Below are positions 10,012-20,700 of a stretch of 64,000 nucleotides of DNA, one piece after another (position 1 is the stretch's first letter; each line of letters begins with the position of its first letter). Under the pieces are notes generated by a model. It was not told where the DNA came from and did no database searches. It was given only the letters and a program-made list of their open reading frames with translations. This DNA comes from Vibrio hepatarius (lineage in GTDB: Bacteria; Pseudomonadota; Gammaproteobacteria; Enterobacterales; Vibrionaceae), in contig NZ_JAATOO010000001.1 of the NCBI RefSeq assembly GCF_011806575.1, forward strand, positions 248,001 to 312,000, written 5' to 3'. Position numbers and translations under genes: made by a program.

Positions 10012-12156
10012 ATGTCTCGTACTATTATGCTTATCCCTGCAAGTGCTGGTGTTGGTCTTACTAGCGTAAGCATGGGTGTTCTTCGCGCTATGGAGCGCAA
10101 AGGCGTTAAGGTTTCTTTCTACAAGCCTATCAGCCAGCCACGCAGCGGTGGCGATCAACCAGATCTCACTTCAACCATTATCGGTGTTAACAGCGATATC
10201 AAGATCGGTCAACCTATGCCGATGTCAGTTGCAGATTCTCTAATCGGTAACGACAAAATGGATGAGCTGTTAGAAACAGTGGTTGAGCGTTACAACCAAA
10301 TCAACAAAGATGCAGAAGTAACACTGATCGAAGGTCTTGTACCAACTCGTAAGCACCCATTCGCTAACCAAGTGAACGCGGAAATCGCTGCGACACTTGG
10401 TGCAGAAATCGTATTGGTTGCAACTCCGGGGACTGACAACCCAGCTCAACTTAAAGAGCGTATCGAAGTAGCATGTTCTAACTTCGGTGGTACTAAGAAC
10501 AAAAACATCTCTGGCGTTATCATCAACAAACTGAATGCTCCAGTCGATGAAGCAGGCCGTACTCGCCCTGACCTCTCTGAAATCTTTGACGATGCAGATA
10601 GCGCGAAGCAGAACGAAATGAAAGTGATGGAGATCTTCAATACATCTCCAATCCGCGTTCTAGGTTGTGTGCCGTGGAGCATCGACCTAATCGCAACTCG
10701 TGCAATCGACATGGCGAAACACCTTAAAGCGGAAGTCGTTAACGAAGGTGAAATCAACACTCGTCGTATCAAGAGCATCACATTCTGTGCACGTTCTCTA
10801 CCGCACATGATTGAGCACTTCAAGCCAGGTTCACTACTTGTAACTTCAGCTGACCGTCCAGACGTTATCGTTGCCGCTTCTCTAGCAGCAATGAACGGTG
10901 TAGACATCGGTGCAGTATTACTTACTGGTGGTTATGACATCCCTGAAGAGATCGCTGGCCTATGTAAGCCTGCTTTCGACACAGGTCTACCAATTTTCAA
11001 AGCGAACGGTAACACATGGCAAACGTCTCTGAACCTACAGAGCTTTAGCCTAGAAGTACCAGCTGACGATAAAGAGCGTATCGAGTTTATCAACGAGCAC
11101 GTGGCAAGCCACATCGACGGTAACTGGATCGAGTCAATGACGGAAGGCACTCAGAAGTCTCGTCGTCTAAGCCCACCAGCATTCCGTTACCAACTAACTG
11201 AGCTTGCTCGCAAAGCTGGTAAGCGTATCGTGCTTCCTGAAGGTGATGAGCCGCGTACAGTGAAAGCAGCCGCTATCTGTGCAGAACGTGGTATTGCAGA
11301 GTGTGTGCTTCTTGGTAACCCAGCAGAAATCAAACGCGTTGCAGCACAGCAAGGTGTTGAGCTAGGTGCTGGCGTTCAAATCATCGACGCTGATGCTATC
11401 CGCGAAAACTACGTTGCTCGTCTAGTTGAGCTACGTGGCGCAAAAGGCATGACGGAAGTGGTTGCTCGCGAGAAACTACAAGACTCTGTATTCCTAGGCA
11501 CTATGATGCTTGAGAATGACGAAGTTGACGGTCTGGTTTCTGGTGCGGTTCACACCACAGCGAACACTATCGTTCCTCCGTTCCAAATCATCAAGACTGC
11601 ACCTAACGCGTCTATCGTATCATCAGTATTTTTCATGCTTCTGCCTGATCAAGTACTGGTTTACGGTGACTGTGCAATCAACCCAGATCCAACAGCTGAG
11701 CAGCTGGCTGAAATCGCGATCCAATCTGCAGATTCTGCAGCAGCGTTCGGTATCGACCCTCGCGTTGCAATGATCTCTTACTCTACTGGTGAATCTGGTA
11801 AGGGTGCAGACGTTGATAAAGTACGTGAAGCGACCAAACTGGCTCAAGAGAAACGTCCTGACCTAATCATCGACGGTCCTCTTCAATACGATGCTGCGAT
11901 CATGGAAAACGTTGCTGCTTCTAAAGCGCCAAACTCTCCAGTAGCAGGTAAAGCGACCGTATTCGTATTCCCAGACCTAAACACTGGTAACACGACTTAC
12001 AAAGCGGTACAGCGCTCTGCAGACCTAGTATCTATCGGTCCAATGCTGCAAGGCATGCGTAAGCCTGTAAACGACCTGTCTCGTGGTGCACTAGTAGACG
12101 ACATCGTATACACAATCGCGCTAACAGCAATCCAAGCGACTCAAGAGCAGAAGTAA
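10012..12156 (+). CDS. pta: Phosphate acetyltransferase
   Basis: Pta converts acetyl-CoA and phosphate to acetyl phosphate and CoA, the first step of acetate excretion. The 714-residue product is the long enteric-type enzyme. It has an N-terminal P-loop-like DRTGG-containing regulatory region (starting [21 protein letters not shown]), a central DRTGG-type domain (about residues 215-330), and the C-terminal PTA catalytic domain from about residue 390 ([12 protein letters not shown] to [14 protein letters not shown]). An AAAGG ribosome site precedes the ATG. It is in operon with ackA and ends at a strong terminator. Confidence 0.98.
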   Translation: MSRTIMLIPASAGVGLTSVSMGVLRAMERKGVKVSFYKPISQPRSGGDQPDLTSTIIGVNSDIKIGQPMPMSVADSLIGNDKMDELLETVVERYNQINKDAEVTLIEGLVPTRKHPFANQVNAEIAATLGAEIVLVATPGTDNPAQLKERIEVACSNFGGTKNKNISGVIINKLNAPVDEAGRTRPDLSEIFDDADSAKQNEMKVMEIFNTSPIRVLGCVPWSIDLIATRAIDMAKHLKAEVVNEGEINTRRIKSITFCARSLPHMIEHFKPGSLLVTSADRPDVIVAASLAAMNGVDIGAVLLTGGYDIPEEIAGLCKPAFDTGLPIFKANGNTWQTSLNLQSFSLEVPADDKERIEFINEHVASHIDGNWIESMTEGTQKSRRLSPPAFRYQLTELARKAGKRIVLPEGDEPRTVKAAAICAERGIAECVLLGNPAEIKRVAAQQGVELGAGVQIIDADAIRENYVARLVELRGAKGMTEVVAREKLQDSVFLGTMMLENDEVDGLVSGAVHTTANTIVPPFQIIKTAPNASIVSSVFFMLLPDQVLVYGDCAINPDPTAEQLAEIAIQSADSAAAFGIDPRVAMISYSTGESGKGADVDKVREATKLAQEKRPDLIIDGPLQYDAAIMENVAASKAPNSPVAGKATVFVFPDLNTGNTTYKAVQRSADLVSIGPMLQGMRKPVNDLSRGALVDDIVYTIALTAIQATQEQK

Positions 12157-12184
12157 TCCTCTCTCGATTGGATAAAATAAATTG

Positions 12185-12214
12185 AAAGCCCTCGACTTAG
12201 TCGAGGGCTTTTTT
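12185..12214 (+). terminator. Terminator of the ackA-pta operon
   Basis: AAAGCCCTCGAC and GTCGAGGGCTTT form a perfect 12-bp stem around TTA, followed by T residues, 29 bases after the pta stop. Confidence 0.92.
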
Positions 12215-12232
12215 GTATCACTCGCATACCAG

Positions 12233-13507
12233 TTAAACCATCAAAATAAACACCGTGGCCCCCGTCAGAACGCTCAACAACATCGCAGGCGCAATTCTTC
12301 GCGCCAAAGACTTATCACCTAATACCACCACCATACCCATTTTGACCAAAGTATTTACCGAAGCGGCAATCACAATGCCGAGAGCAGCAGTAGGTAGCGA
12401 GAGCGTTAGCGGACTTTGCCTCGCTAGCGCAAGTGATATGGCGTCCACATCAGTGATCCCTGAAAGCGCAGACAGAATCAGCGTACCGGCGTCACCAAAC
12501 CACTCAGACAACGCATGTGAAAGCAGCATTATCATCGCCAGTACAAGACCAAAAAATACCGCGGATTGCAGTGCAAGTGGGTTCTTCTGCTTGTTGTCCG
12601 GCTCAATGTTTTCGATATCGACTTCGCGCCATATTCGCCAAGCCATAAAATACATCGCTACCATCATCGATAAAATGATTGGCCACAGCAGTTTCACCAA
12701 CGGTGGATTTAACACCGTCAGTACCACGATCAACCTTGGAAACATGGTGCCGCAACTGAGTAAGATTCCGCTCGCTAACAGCGGACTGATTCGGGGTTGT
12801 TCTTTGGAAAGTTGAGAAAACTGCAAGGTAAGCGCGGTCGAGGAGCTGAGCCCAGCAAACACCGATGTGAAGAGAATTCCTCGCCGTTCGCCACCAATTT
12901 TTATCGCAAAGTAACCAACAAACGAAATGCCGGCGATCAACACGACCATCCACCAAATTTCGTAAGGGTTTAGCGCATTCCAAGGACCATAAGTTTGGTT
13001 CGGCAGCATTGGCAATAGAACAATCGAGATCAGCAAAAGCCTTAACGCCGCATCCAGTTCGTACTCTTGAAGCTTTTGCAGCGCGTCGTGCAGTTCTCGC
13101 TTATTATCCAGCACTAAGGCGGTAATCACAGCGGCAGATGCCGCTAAGACGGCCTGCCCCGATGCCGCAAGGCTACCAATGACAAAGGTAATTAATAGGC
13201 TGACTACGCCAGTAATACTCAGATCTTCACTGATTCGCTGGCGTACAACAAACGCAACCCCTGCGAGACAAACAAGCGCGATAAGGGCAAAACCGAGCAA
13301 TAAAGGCGTATATAATTGCGAAAGCACAGCGACTAAACCGCCGAGTAATCCGACTAACGAAAAAGTACGAATACCAGCGACTCGGCTGCCTTCGACACCG
13401 TGACGCATCACCCAACCCCGCTGAGTGCCGATAATTGCACCTAATAGCAGTGCGATAAGCAGATTCCAGATGTGATTGTCACCGCTGACAAACTCACTGA
13501 TGTCCAT
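12233..13507 (-). CDS. MgtC/SapB-like and DUF4010 membrane protein
   Basis: A 424-residue integral membrane protein with about twelve hydrophobic segments. The N-terminal third (about residues 15-140) resembles the MgtC/SapB fold (LLIALLLGAIIGTQRGW, VAGIRTFSLVGLLGG). The rest matches the DUF4010 pattern (FAGLSSSTALTLQFSQLS, SGITDVDAISLALA). This two-domain family is widespread and its substrate is unknown; a role in ion homeostasis is often assumed. It converges with pta, separated by the pta terminator, and is probably monocistronic. A GGTGG site precedes the ATG. Confidence 0.85.
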   Translation of the reverse strand: MDISEFVSGDNHIWNLLIALLLGAIIGTQRGWVMRHGVEGSRVAGIRTFSLVGLLGGLVAVLSQLYTPLLLGFALIALVCLAGVAFVVRQRISEDLSITGVVSLLITFVIGSLAASGQAVLAASAAVITALVLDNKRELHDALQKLQEYELDAALRLLLISIVLLPMLPNQTYGPWNALNPYEIWWMVVLIAGISFVGYFAIKIGGERRGILFTSVFAGLSSSTALTLQFSQLSKEQPRISPLLASGILLSCGTMFPRLIVVLTVLNPPLVKLLWPIILSMMVAMYFMAWRIWREVDIENIEPDNKQKNPLALQSAVFFGLVLAMIMLLSHALSEWFGDAGTLILSALSGITDVDAISLALARQSPLTLSLPTAALGIVIAASVNTLVKMGMVVVLGDKSLARRIAPAMLLSVLTGATVFILMV

Positions 13508-13590
13508 GTTCCACCAAAAGTTATAAGCCTAATCATAAGTTTAAGCGCTTTTGGCGATTTATCTGTGAATCAGGCAAAACAATTGTGATT

Positions 13591-13625
13591 AAAAAAAGCC
13601 CAAAGCAGTTTTCACTTTGGGCTTT
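13591..13625 (-). terminator. Terminator of the glutathionyl-hydroquinone reductase gene
   Basis: AAAGCCCAAAG and CTTTGGGCTTT form an 11-bp stem. On the minus strand the stem is followed by seven T residues. It lies 13 bases beyond the stop at 13638. Confidence 0.88.
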
Positions 13626-13637
13626 CTCCAATTGGGT

Positions 13638-14582
13638 TTAAACCTTATCTCGGCCGTGTGGGGAGTCGAGGTCTAATTCCGGGCCGACTGGCACAATTTG
13701 CGTCGGGTTGATTCCAGTATGGCTGTAGTAATAATGGCGTTTGATATGGTAAAAGTCTGTGGTCTGTTTGACCCCTTTCACTTGGTACAGTTCTTTTAGA
13801 TAGCCCTGCAAGTTGGCGTAATCTTGAATGCGTTTCTTATTACACTTGAAGTGACCGACATAGACTGCATCAAAACGGATCAAAGTGGTAAACAAGCGCC
13901 AATCAGCTTCTGTTAGCTTATCGCCTACCAAGTATCGGTTTAGCGCCAAGTGGCTATCTAACTTGTCGAGAGCTGAGAACAACTCCTCAAACGCTTCTTC
14001 GTAAGCGTCTTGTGAAGTTGCAAAGCCACAGCGATACACACCGTTGTTAATGTTCGGATAGATAAACTGGTTCCACTCTTCAATCAAACCATGCAATTCC
14101 GCTGGATAGTAGTCATCGGTATTCCCGGTAATATGGTTGAATTCCGAATTGAACATGCGGATGATTTCCGACGACTCATTGCTGACAATCGTGTTGTACT
14201 TTTTATCCCACAATATAGGCACAGTCACCCTGCCCGTGTAATCTGGTTTTGCGTGTGTATAGAGTTGGTGTAAGCGCTTATAGCCAAACAGTGGTTCAGG
14301 CAGGCCCATTTGCCAGCCTTCGCTCAACATATCCGGACATACAACCGTAACATCAATGTGCTCTTCCAGACCCTTCAGTGCGCGGAAAATCAACGTTCGA
14401 TGCGCCCATGGACAAGCTAATGACACGTAAAGATGATAGCGCCCCGATTCCGGTTGGAATTTGGCGTCAGGTTCATTCTTGATCCAATCACGAAAACCGG
14501 CGTCTTCGCGAATGAATTTACCACCTGTGGTTTTTGTGTCGTACCAGACATCATGCCAGATGCCTTCTACTAACTTACCCAT
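13638..14582 (-). CDS. Glutathionyl-hydroquinone reductase (Xi-class GST)
   Basis: This cytoplasmic enzyme reduces glutathionyl-hydroquinones to hydroquinones using glutathione, protecting against quinones. The product from the chosen start is 314 residues. The thioredoxin-like half carries the Xi-class motif ACPWAHR with catalytic Cys57, and the C-terminal half is the all-helical GST domain. The frame is open back to 14801, but MGKLVEGIWHDVWYDT is the family start and the ATG at 14582 has a GAGGTGA ribosome site. It resembles E. coli YqjG. It has its own terminator and no operon partner. Confidence 0.92.
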   Translation of the reverse strand: MGKLVEGIWHDVWYDTKTTGGKFIREDAGFRDWIKNEPDAKFQPESGRYHLYVSLACPWAHRTLIFRALKGLEEHIDVTVVCPDMLSEGWQMGLPEPLFGYKRLHQLYTHAKPDYTGRVTVPILWDKKYNTIVSNESSEIIRMFNSEFNHITGNTDDYYPAELHGLIEEWNQFIYPNINNGVYRCGFATSQDAYEEAFEELFSALDKLDSHLALNRYLVGDKLTEADWRLFTTLIRFDAVYVGHFKCNKKRIQDYANLQGYLKELYQVKGVKQTTDFYHIKRHYYYSHTGINPTQIVPVGPELDLDSPHGRDKV

Positions 14583-14757
14583 CTCGTTCACCTCGTTAGA
14601 TTTTAATTTAGAGTAAGTATAAAAAAGATCGCCGCACTCTAGCCCCAAGTCTTTTGTCTTAGTTGTTCGAATAATCTGAATGACAAAAGCACATTGTGTT
14701 TTCCGATTTATTCTCATTGAAAAACAGCTAGTTAAAATCGAAGTTTTGTAGGGACAT

Positions 14758-14790
14758 AAAAAAAGCGCGGTCCCGAAGGATACCGCGCTT
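14758..14790 (-). terminator. Terminator of the opp operon
   Basis: AAGCGCGGT and ACCGCGCTT form a 9-bp stem. On the minus strand it is followed by seven T residues, 24 bases after the oppF stop. Confidence 0.87.
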
Positions 14791-14813
14791 AAGCCCGTCA
14801 CAGGCTGAATGGT

Positions 14814-15806
14814 TTACACTTGTACGTGCAGACAAGATACCGCGTGAACGTCGTTACCTTGTATTGTCGGCTTGGTCTTCGCACACTCTTCCGTTGCTTG
14901 TGGGCAACGAGTGCGGAATACACAGCCCGACGGTGGGCTGATTGGTGATGGAAGATCACCTTCCAGCATTTGGATTTTCTTGCTGCGCTCGATCTTTGGA
15001 TCTGGAATCGGTACAGCCGACATCAGCGCGCGAGTGTAAGGGTGTTTTGGATCAGCAAATAGTGCGTCCGCTTCACCCAGCTCTACTGCGTTACCTAGGT
15101 ACATAACTAGGACGCGGTCAGAGATGTGTTTTACCACTGACAAGTCGTGTGCGATGAAGACCAGAGAAAGCCCCAACTCTTTTTGGATTTCTTTCAGCAG
15201 GTTCACGACCTGAGCCTGAATCGAAACATCGAGCGCCGATACTGGTTCGTCACAGATGATCATCTTAGGCTTAAGAATAAGCGCACGTGCAATACCGATA
15301 CGCTGACACTGACCACCTGAGAATTCGTGAGGGTAACGGTTGATCACGTTTGGTAGTAGACCAACTTTTGCCATCATCTCTTTAACGCGGTCTTTTACTT
15401 CCTGCTTAGACAGCTCAGGATAAAAGGTTTCTAGCGGCTCAGCGATGATGTCACCGACAGTCATACGCGGGTTAAGCGATGCCAATGGATCTTGGAAAAT
15501 CATCTGGATTTCTTTGCGCGTTTCACGGCGCTGCACGCTTTTCATTTTTGTCAGGTCTTGACCCAACCAAACCACTTCACCGTCGGTTGCTTCAACCAAA
15601 CCGATGATAGCGCGAGCAAACGTCGATTTACCACAGCCTGACTCACCTACTACGCCTAGCGTTTCACCTTCGTAGAGACGAACGTTAACGCCGTCGACTG
15701 CTTTAAGGTTTGAAGGCTTCGACCAAGGCCATGCCGATTTTGATGCGATGCTAAAGTGAACTTTAAGGTCTTTAACATCTAATAGTAACGATTTATCTGC
15801 ACTCAT
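14814..15806 (-). CDS. oppF: Oligopeptide ABC transporter ATPase OppF
   Basis: One of the two ATPases that power oligopeptide uptake through OppBC. Walker A GESGCGKS, signature [13 protein letters not shown] and Walker [13 protein letters not shown] are all intact. The C-terminal extension carries the Cys-rich peptide-transporter motif ([17 protein letters not shown]), as in other OppD/F/DppF proteins. I place the start at ATG 15806 (MSADKSLLL), which overlaps the oppD stop in an ATGA and has a GGAAG ribosome site; the frame is open to 15824. It is the last gene of the operon. Confidence 0.96.
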   Translation of the reverse strand: MSADKSLLLDVKDLKVHFSIASKSAWPWSKPSNLKAVDGVNVRLYEGETLGVVGESGCGKSTFARAIIGLVEATDGEVVWLGQDLTKMKSVQRRETRKEIQMIFQDPLASLNPRMTVGDIIAEPLETFYPELSKQEVKDRVKEMMAKVGLLPNVINRYPHEFSGGQCQRIGIARALILKPKMIICDEPVSALDVSIQAQVVNLLKEIQKELGLSLVFIAHDLSVVKHISDRVLVMYLGNAVELGEADALFADPKHPYTRALMSAVPIPDPKIERSKKIQMLEGDLPSPISPPSGCVFRTRCPQATEECAKTKPTIQGNDVHAVSCLHVQV

Positions 15807-16777
15807 TTCTTCCAAGCCTCCCATTCAGAAAAACATGCGCGCTGACGACCATCACCAAATGGCGTCAGGATTGGCGCTTCTTGCTTACAACGGTCCATCA
15901 CGCGGTGGCAACGTTCCTGATAAGGACAGCCAGGTGGTAGGCGAAGTAAGTTAGGCGGGTTGCCCGGGATAGTTGGCAGAATTTCACCTTCTGTATCAAG
16001 GCGAGGGATTGCTTTCAACAGACCTTCCGCATATGGGTGGCTTGGGTTATAGAAGATTTCATCAACCGTGCCGTATTCCATTGTACGACCAGCGTACATC
16101 ACTAACACTTTGTCACATGAACCCGCAACAACACCTAGGTCGTGCGTGATCATGATGATAGCTGTGTTGAATTCGTCTTTTAGCTCGTTCAGCAGGTCCA
16201 TGATCTGCGCTTGAACCGTTACGTCTAGTGCCGTGGTAGGTTCATCCGCAATCAGCAGTTTAGGACGACATAGCAGCGCCATTGCGATCATTACACGCTG
16301 ACGCATACCGCCCGAGAACTCGTGCGGGTACATGGTAATACGCTTACGTGCTTCAGGGATTTTCACCGCTTCGAGCATGCGTACTGATTCTTCAAACGCT
16401 TCCGCTTTACCCATGCCTTTGTGCAGCATTAACACTTCCATCAACTGGTCACTGACTTTCATGTAAGGGTTCAGTGACGTCATTGGGTCTTGGAAGATCA
16501 TCGCAATCTGTTCAGCGCGAACTTTGTTCAGTTCTTTCTCAGACAGGTTTAGGATTTCTTTGCCTTCAAACTTTGCGCTACCAGAGATAATACCGTTCTT
16601 AGCCAGTAGACCCATGATAGCGAATACTGTCTGAGATTTACCTGAGCCCGACTCACCTACGATACCTAGGGTTTCGCCTTGCTTCAGAGAGAAGTTCAAA
16701 TCATTTACTGCGGTTACAATACCATCTTGAGTGGTAAATTCGACGCGCAGATCTTTGACATCTAATAAGCTCATCAT
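15803..16777 (-). CDS. oppD: Oligopeptide ABC transporter ATPase OppD
   Basis: Partner ATPase of OppF. Walker A GESGSGKS, signature FSGGMRQRVMIAM and Walker B LLIADEPTTALD are present, followed by the oligopeptide C-terminal domain with CPYQERCHRVMDRC. At 324 residues the length is normal. Two consecutive ATG codons (16777 and 16774) follow an AAGGA site and either may be used. The four-base overlap with oppF implies translational coupling. Confidence 0.96.
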   Translation of the reverse strand: MMSLLDVKDLRVEFTTQDGIVTAVNDLNFSLKQGETLGIVGESGSGKSQTVFAIMGLLAKNGIISGSAKFEGKEILNLSEKELNKVRAEQIAMIFQDPMTSLNPYMKVSDQLMEVLMLHKGMGKAEAFEESVRMLEAVKIPEARKRITMYPHEFSGGMRQRVMIAMALLCRPKLLIADEPTTALDVTVQAQIMDLLNELKDEFNTAIIMITHDLGVVAGSCDKVLVMYAGRTMEYGTVDEIFYNPSHPYAEGLLKAIPRLDTEGEILPTIPGNPPNLLRLPPGCPYQERCHRVMDRCKQEAPILTPFGDGRQRACFSEWEAWKK

Positions 16778-16801
16778 TGATTCCTTAATCTTATCTTTTA
16801 A

Positions 16802-17704
16802 TTATCTGTCTTTTGGATCCAGCGCGTCGCGCAGACCATCACCAACGTAGTTGAAGCAGAATAGAGTCACAACCATGAACGCTGCTGGGAATGCCAGCTG
16901 CCAGATTGCCACTTCCATTGTCTGTGCACCTTCTTGAAGAAGTGCGCCCCAACTTGTCATTGGCTCCTGAACACCAAGACCAAGGAATGATAGGAATGAT
17001 TCCGTCAGAATCATGCTCGGAATAAGCAGCGTTGAATATACCGCTACGATACCCAATACGTTCGGTACGATATGGCGAGTAATGATCTTCCAGTTACTTA
17101 CACCACAAACGTGTGCCGCTTCGATGAACTCTTTGCTACGTAGGCTTAGTGTCTGACCACGTACGATACGCGCCATATCCAGCCATGCGATTGCACCAAT
17201 CGCAACGAAGATAAGAATAATGTTACGACCGAAGAAGGTGACTAGTACGATAACTAGGAACATGAACGGTACTGCGTAAAGGATCTCAAGAATACGCATC
17301 ATAATGCGGTCAACTTTACCACCAATGAAGCCAGATGCCGCGCCGTAAAGCGTACCAATCAGTACCGCTACGAATGCGCCCATCACACCCACCATTAGCG
17401 AGATACGACCACCAATTAGCGTACGAACGTACAAGTCACGCCCTAAGCTGTCGGTACCAAACCAGTGTTCTGCGCTTGGCGCCACGTGCATCGCGTACCA
17501 GTCAGTGTCGTCAAATGTGTACGGTGCAATCATCGGCAGAATAACCACTGCCAATGTCATTAAAACAAGGATGAATAAGCTCACCATCGCCGCTTTGTTA
17601 CGCATAAAGCGGATACGAGCATCTTGCCAAAGACTACGACCTTCAATCTCTAAGTTCTCAGAGAATTTTTCAATCGCTTCTAGGTTTTCTTTTTTCGTCA
17701 ACAT
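16802..17704 (-). CDS. oppC: Oligopeptide ABC transporter permease OppC
   Basis: Inner-membrane permease that pairs with OppB. The roughly 300-residue product has an N-terminal cytoplasmic segment, a first membrane helix at about residues 36-56 (AAMVSLFILVLMTLAVVILP), a periplasmic loop, and five more helices with the permease EAA loop (FIEAAHVCGVSNWKIITRHI). The frame starts at a TTG (17710), but the ATG at 17704 has GGGAAG at the right distance and is preferred. Confidence 0.96.
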   Translation of the reverse strand: MLTKKENLEAIEKFSENLEIEGRSLWQDARIRFMRNKAAMVSLFILVLMTLAVVILPMIAPYTFDDTDWYAMHVAPSAEHWFGTDSLGRDLYVRTLIGGRISLMVGVMGAFVAVLIGTLYGAASGFIGGKVDRIMMRILEILYAVPFMFLVIVLVTFFGRNIILIFVAIGAIAWLDMARIVRGQTLSLRSKEFIEAAHVCGVSNWKIITRHIVPNVLGIVAVYSTLLIPSMILTESFLSFLGLGVQEPMTSWGALLQEGAQTMEVAIWQLAFPAAFMVVTLFCFNYVGDGLRDALDPKDR

Positions 17705-17719
17705 AACCAAACTTCCCTG

Positions 17720-18640
17720 TTAGTAGCGAATTTTCGGGTCAATCATTGCAAGTAGAATATCTACAATCGCGTTGAATAAGATAAATAGGAAACCAATCAG
17801 AATGGTCACACCCATTACTAGCGAGTAGTCACGGTTAAATGCAGCGTTCACGAATAGCTTACCGATACCTGGTAAACCAAAGATGGTTTCGATAACAACT
17901 GAACCCGTGATGATACCTACGAATGCAGGACCCATGTAAGAAACAACAGGTAGTAGTGCTGGTTTTAGAGCGTGCTTGATGATGATGTAACGGTAACTTA
18001 AACCCTTCGCACGAGCGGTACGGATAAAGTTACTGTTCATCGTTTCAATCATCGAACCACGCGTAATACGTGCGAATGTTGCGACATAGAGTAAAGACAT
18101 ACCAATAACTGGCAGAACTAAGAACTTAGCACTACCGTCTTGCCAGCCACCCGCTGGGAAGATATTGAGATGCAGAGAGAATAAGTAGATTAGCGCTGGC
18201 GCTAATACGAATGATGGCATTACCACCCCGAGCATTGCGGTAGACATAATGGTGTAGTCTACCCAGGTATTCTGCTTCAAAGCGGCGATCGTCCCAACCG
18301 TTACCCCCATAATGACGGTAAAGATGAAAGCAATAAAACCCACTTTTGCAGAAACTGGCAATGCAACTGAGATCAGCTCATTTACTGAGTAATCTAGGTA
18401 CTTGAATGATGGTCCGAAGTCACCTTGGACAACGTTAAACAAGTAAGTCGTGTATTGCTCGAACACTGGCTTATCTAGGCCATATTTAGCTTCGATGTTC
18501 GCCATAACTTCTGGTGGTAGAGGACGCTCGCTCGAGAATGGGTTTCCCGGCGCAAAGCGCATGAGAAAGAAAGATACGGTGATCAAAACCAACATAGTTG
18601 GGATCGCCTCAAATATCCTTTTTGCGATGAATTTAAGCAT
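17720..18640 (-). CDS. oppB: Oligopeptide ABC transporter permease OppB
   Basis: Inner-membrane permease, 306 residues, with six helices and the EAA loop FIRTARAKGLSYRYIIIKHALKP. The N-terminus (MLKFIAKRIFEAIPTMLVLI) is characteristic of OppB/DppB. It begins 131 bases after oppA; that gap holds two hairpins likely to separate oppA output from the lower output of oppBCDF. Confidence 0.96.
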   Translation of the reverse strand: MLKFIAKRIFEAIPTMLVLITVSFFLMRFAPGNPFSSERPLPPEVMANIEAKYGLDKPVFEQYTTYLFNVVQGDFGPSFKYLDYSVNELISVALPVSAKVGFIAFIFTVIMGVTVGTIAALKQNTWVDYTIMSTAMLGVVMPSFVLAPALIYLFSLHLNIFPAGGWQDGSAKFLVLPVIGMSLLYVATFARITRGSMIETMNSNFIRTARAKGLSYRYIIIKHALKPALLPVVSYMGPAFVGIITGSVVIETIFGLPGIGKLFVNAAFNRDYSLVMGVTILIGFLFILFNAIVDILLAMIDPKIRY

Positions 18641-18683
18641 AAACTCACTCTTTCAGTCTGTGACAATATTAATTAAAGAGAAT

Positions 18684-18742
18684 AGTCCAAATTTGTTTGG
18701 ACTGAACATAGGCGCTACATGCAATTTCTCACATGTAGAGCC
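18684..18742 (-). promoter_or_regulatory. Paired hairpins between oppA and oppB
   Basis: Two inverted repeats stand in tandem. AGTCCAAA/TTTGGACT (18684-18703) has a four-base loop. GGCGCTACATG/CATGTAGAGCC (18711-18742) pairs except for one internal mismatch. Neither has a T tail. Such structures after a binding-protein gene usually protect the 3' end or cause partial termination, raising OppA over the membrane components. That role is inferred. Confidence 0.6.
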
Positions 18743-18771
18743 TAATTTTTATAGTTCTATCGAGTTAAGAG

Positions 18772-20448
18772 TTACTCTGTGATGTATAGATCTTTAGAGT
18801 AAATTTTCTCTTCTGGGTTGTTAGCTGGGAAGCCACCAACTTTCGGAGACAGTAGACGTGACTTCACGTACTGGTAGATAGGTGCGATAGGCATATCTTT
18901 AGCCATTAGCGCTTCTGCTTCTAGGTAAAGAGCGTTACGTTCTTCTTCAGAAGTAGAGTTAAGCGCTTTGTCGATGATCTCATCGTAAGCTTTGCTATCG
19001 TAGTGGATACCGCCAGTGGTGTTGTTGCTCTTCATTAGAGTTAGGAATGAAGATGCTTCGTTGTAGTCACCACACCAACCTGCACGAGCAACTTCAAAGT
19101 CACCAGAGTCTTTAGTTGATAGGTAAGTTTTCCACTCTTGGTTTTCTAGAGTTACGTCAAGACCCAGTGTTTTCTTCCACATAGAACCTAGAGCAACCGC
19201 CACTTTCTTGTGGTTCTCTGAAGTGTTGTATAGAAGGTTAAATTTCAGTGGGTTGTCTTTACCGTAGCCTGCTTCTTCTAGAAGACGTGCCGCTTCCGCG
19301 TTACGCTCTTCCTGAGTCATCTTACCGTATGCTGGCATTTCTGGGTTGAAGCCCGCAGTGATTTCAGGAGTTAGGAAGTAAGCCGGTTTTTGGCCTTGGC
19401 CCATGATCGCGTCACTTACGATGTCACGGTCGATCGCGTAAGAGATCGCTTTACGTACGCGTACATCATCAAATGGTGCTTTCTTAGTGTTGAAGATGTA
19501 GTAGTAAGTACATAGGTTACCCACTACTGACAATGATTCTGGGTGCTCTTTCTTCAGACGTTTGAAGTGCTCTACTGGCACGTCGTAGCTGATGTCGATT
19601 TCACCCGCTAGGAAACGGTTCATCTCTGCAACTTGGTTTTCGATCGGTAGGAACGTAACCTTGTTTAGAGTGGTGTTTTCGTTATCCCAGTATTGTTCGT
19701 TACGCTTAAGAACTAGACGCTCATTCACAACCCAGTTGTCTACAACAAACGCACCGTTACCTACGAAGTTCTCTGGTTTCGTCCATTGATCACCAAACTT
19801 CTCAACTGTCGCTTGATGCACAGGCTTCACTGTCGTGTGACCCATCATCATCACGAAGTAAGGTACTGCTGTATCCAGCTCAACAACCAATGTGTTGTCG
19901 TCTACCGCTTTAACACCTAGCTCGCTCTTGTCTTTCTTACCAGCAACGATGTCTTTCGCATTCTTCATCTTGGTGTATTCCATGTACCAAGCATATGGAG
20001 AAGCGGTTGCAGGATCGACTGCACGCTGGAAGCTGTATACGAAATCGCCAGCAGTTACAGGGTCGCCATTTGACCATTTAGCGTCTTTGCGTAGGTGGAA
20101 AGTAAAGGTTTTGTTATCCGCCGTTTCCCAAGATTCAGCAACACCAGGAACGGTATTACCGTTTTCATCTTGGTTAACTAGACCTTCAAGAAGATCACGA
20201 ATTACGTGAGACTCTGGAACACCTTGAGATTTGTGTGGGTCAATTGTCGCTACCTCAGTACCGTTACCACGCACAACTTCTTGAACTGCTGCTAGTTTTG
20301 GTGCTTGAGAATCAGACTTAGCTTCTGGTGCAGGAGCTGGGGCTGGTTGAGTTGCTTGCTTTTCTTCTGGTTTATCACCACAACCAGTAAGAGCTAGAGA
20401 AAGGCCCGCGCCGATAAATAACGTGCGCGTGATTTTGTTCTTATACAT
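18772..20448 (-). CDS. oppA: Oligopeptide-binding lipoprotein OppA
   Basis: Substrate-binding protein of the Opp importer, family SBP_bac_5, about 558 residues. It has a lipoprotein signal ending in the lipobox LTGC (Cys23 from this start), unlike the soluble periplasmic OppA of E. coli. A Lys/Pro/Ala-rich spacer follows, then the binding domain beginning near EVVRGNGTEVATIDPHKSQG. I place the start at ATG 20448 (MYKNKITRTLFIG), with GGAG eight bases upstream; the frame is open to 20481. It leads the operon and has a long upstream region with a CRP-like site. Confidence 0.94.
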   Translation of the reverse strand: MYKNKITRTLFIGAGLSLALTGCGDKPEEKQATQPAPAPAPEAKSDSQAPKLAAVQEVVRGNGTEVATIDPHKSQGVPESHVIRDLLEGLVNQDENGNTVPGVAESWETADNKTFTFHLRKDAKWSNGDPVTAGDFVYSFQRAVDPATASPYAWYMEYTKMKNAKDIVAGKKDKSELGVKAVDDNTLVVELDTAVPYFVMMMGHTTVKPVHQATVEKFGDQWTKPENFVGNGAFVVDNWVVNERLVLKRNEQYWDNENTTLNKVTFLPIENQVAEMNRFLAGEIDISYDVPVEHFKRLKKEHPESLSVVGNLCTYYYIFNTKKAPFDDVRVRKAISYAIDRDIVSDAIMGQGQKPAYFLTPEITAGFNPEMPAYGKMTQEERNAEAARLLEEAGYGKDNPLKFNLLYNTSENHKKVAVALGSMWKKTLGLDVTLENQEWKTYLSTKDSGDFEVARAGWCGDYNEASSFLTLMKSNNTTGGIHYDSKAYDEIIDKALNSTSEEERNALYLEAEALMAKDMPIAPIYQYVKSRLLSPKVGGFPANNPEEKIYSKDLYITE

Positions 20449-20669
20449 GCGTAAAACTCCAAGTTTTTCATTTGCATCCATGACTTCTTTGCAGGTTCAC
20501 TAGAACGGACAGTGATTTAGATTTTTTTAGCACAAAAAGTAGGCATAAAAAGCTAAAACCATACAAAGATTGCGGCACACATTATCAATCATTGAAGCAA
20601 TTTGCCATAAAAATGTAGCAAAAAGTCGTATAATCCACCGATAACTTCAACATTTCAGATGATAATGTC

Positions 20670-20700
20670 AATCAGATTGTAAAAATTAGTATATCTGATT
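20670..20700. repeat. Inverted repeat in the oppA upstream region
   Basis: AATCAGAT (20670-20677) and ATCTGATT (20693-20700) are perfect 8-bp arms with a 15-base AT-rich spacer, 222-252 bases before the oppA ATG. It could be a protein site or an mRNA hairpin. Confidence 0.35.

Noticed and set aside
12255..12815. A 186-codon plus-strand frame antisense to the DUF4010 gene
   Set aside because: Shadow of a well supported membrane-protein gene on the other strand.
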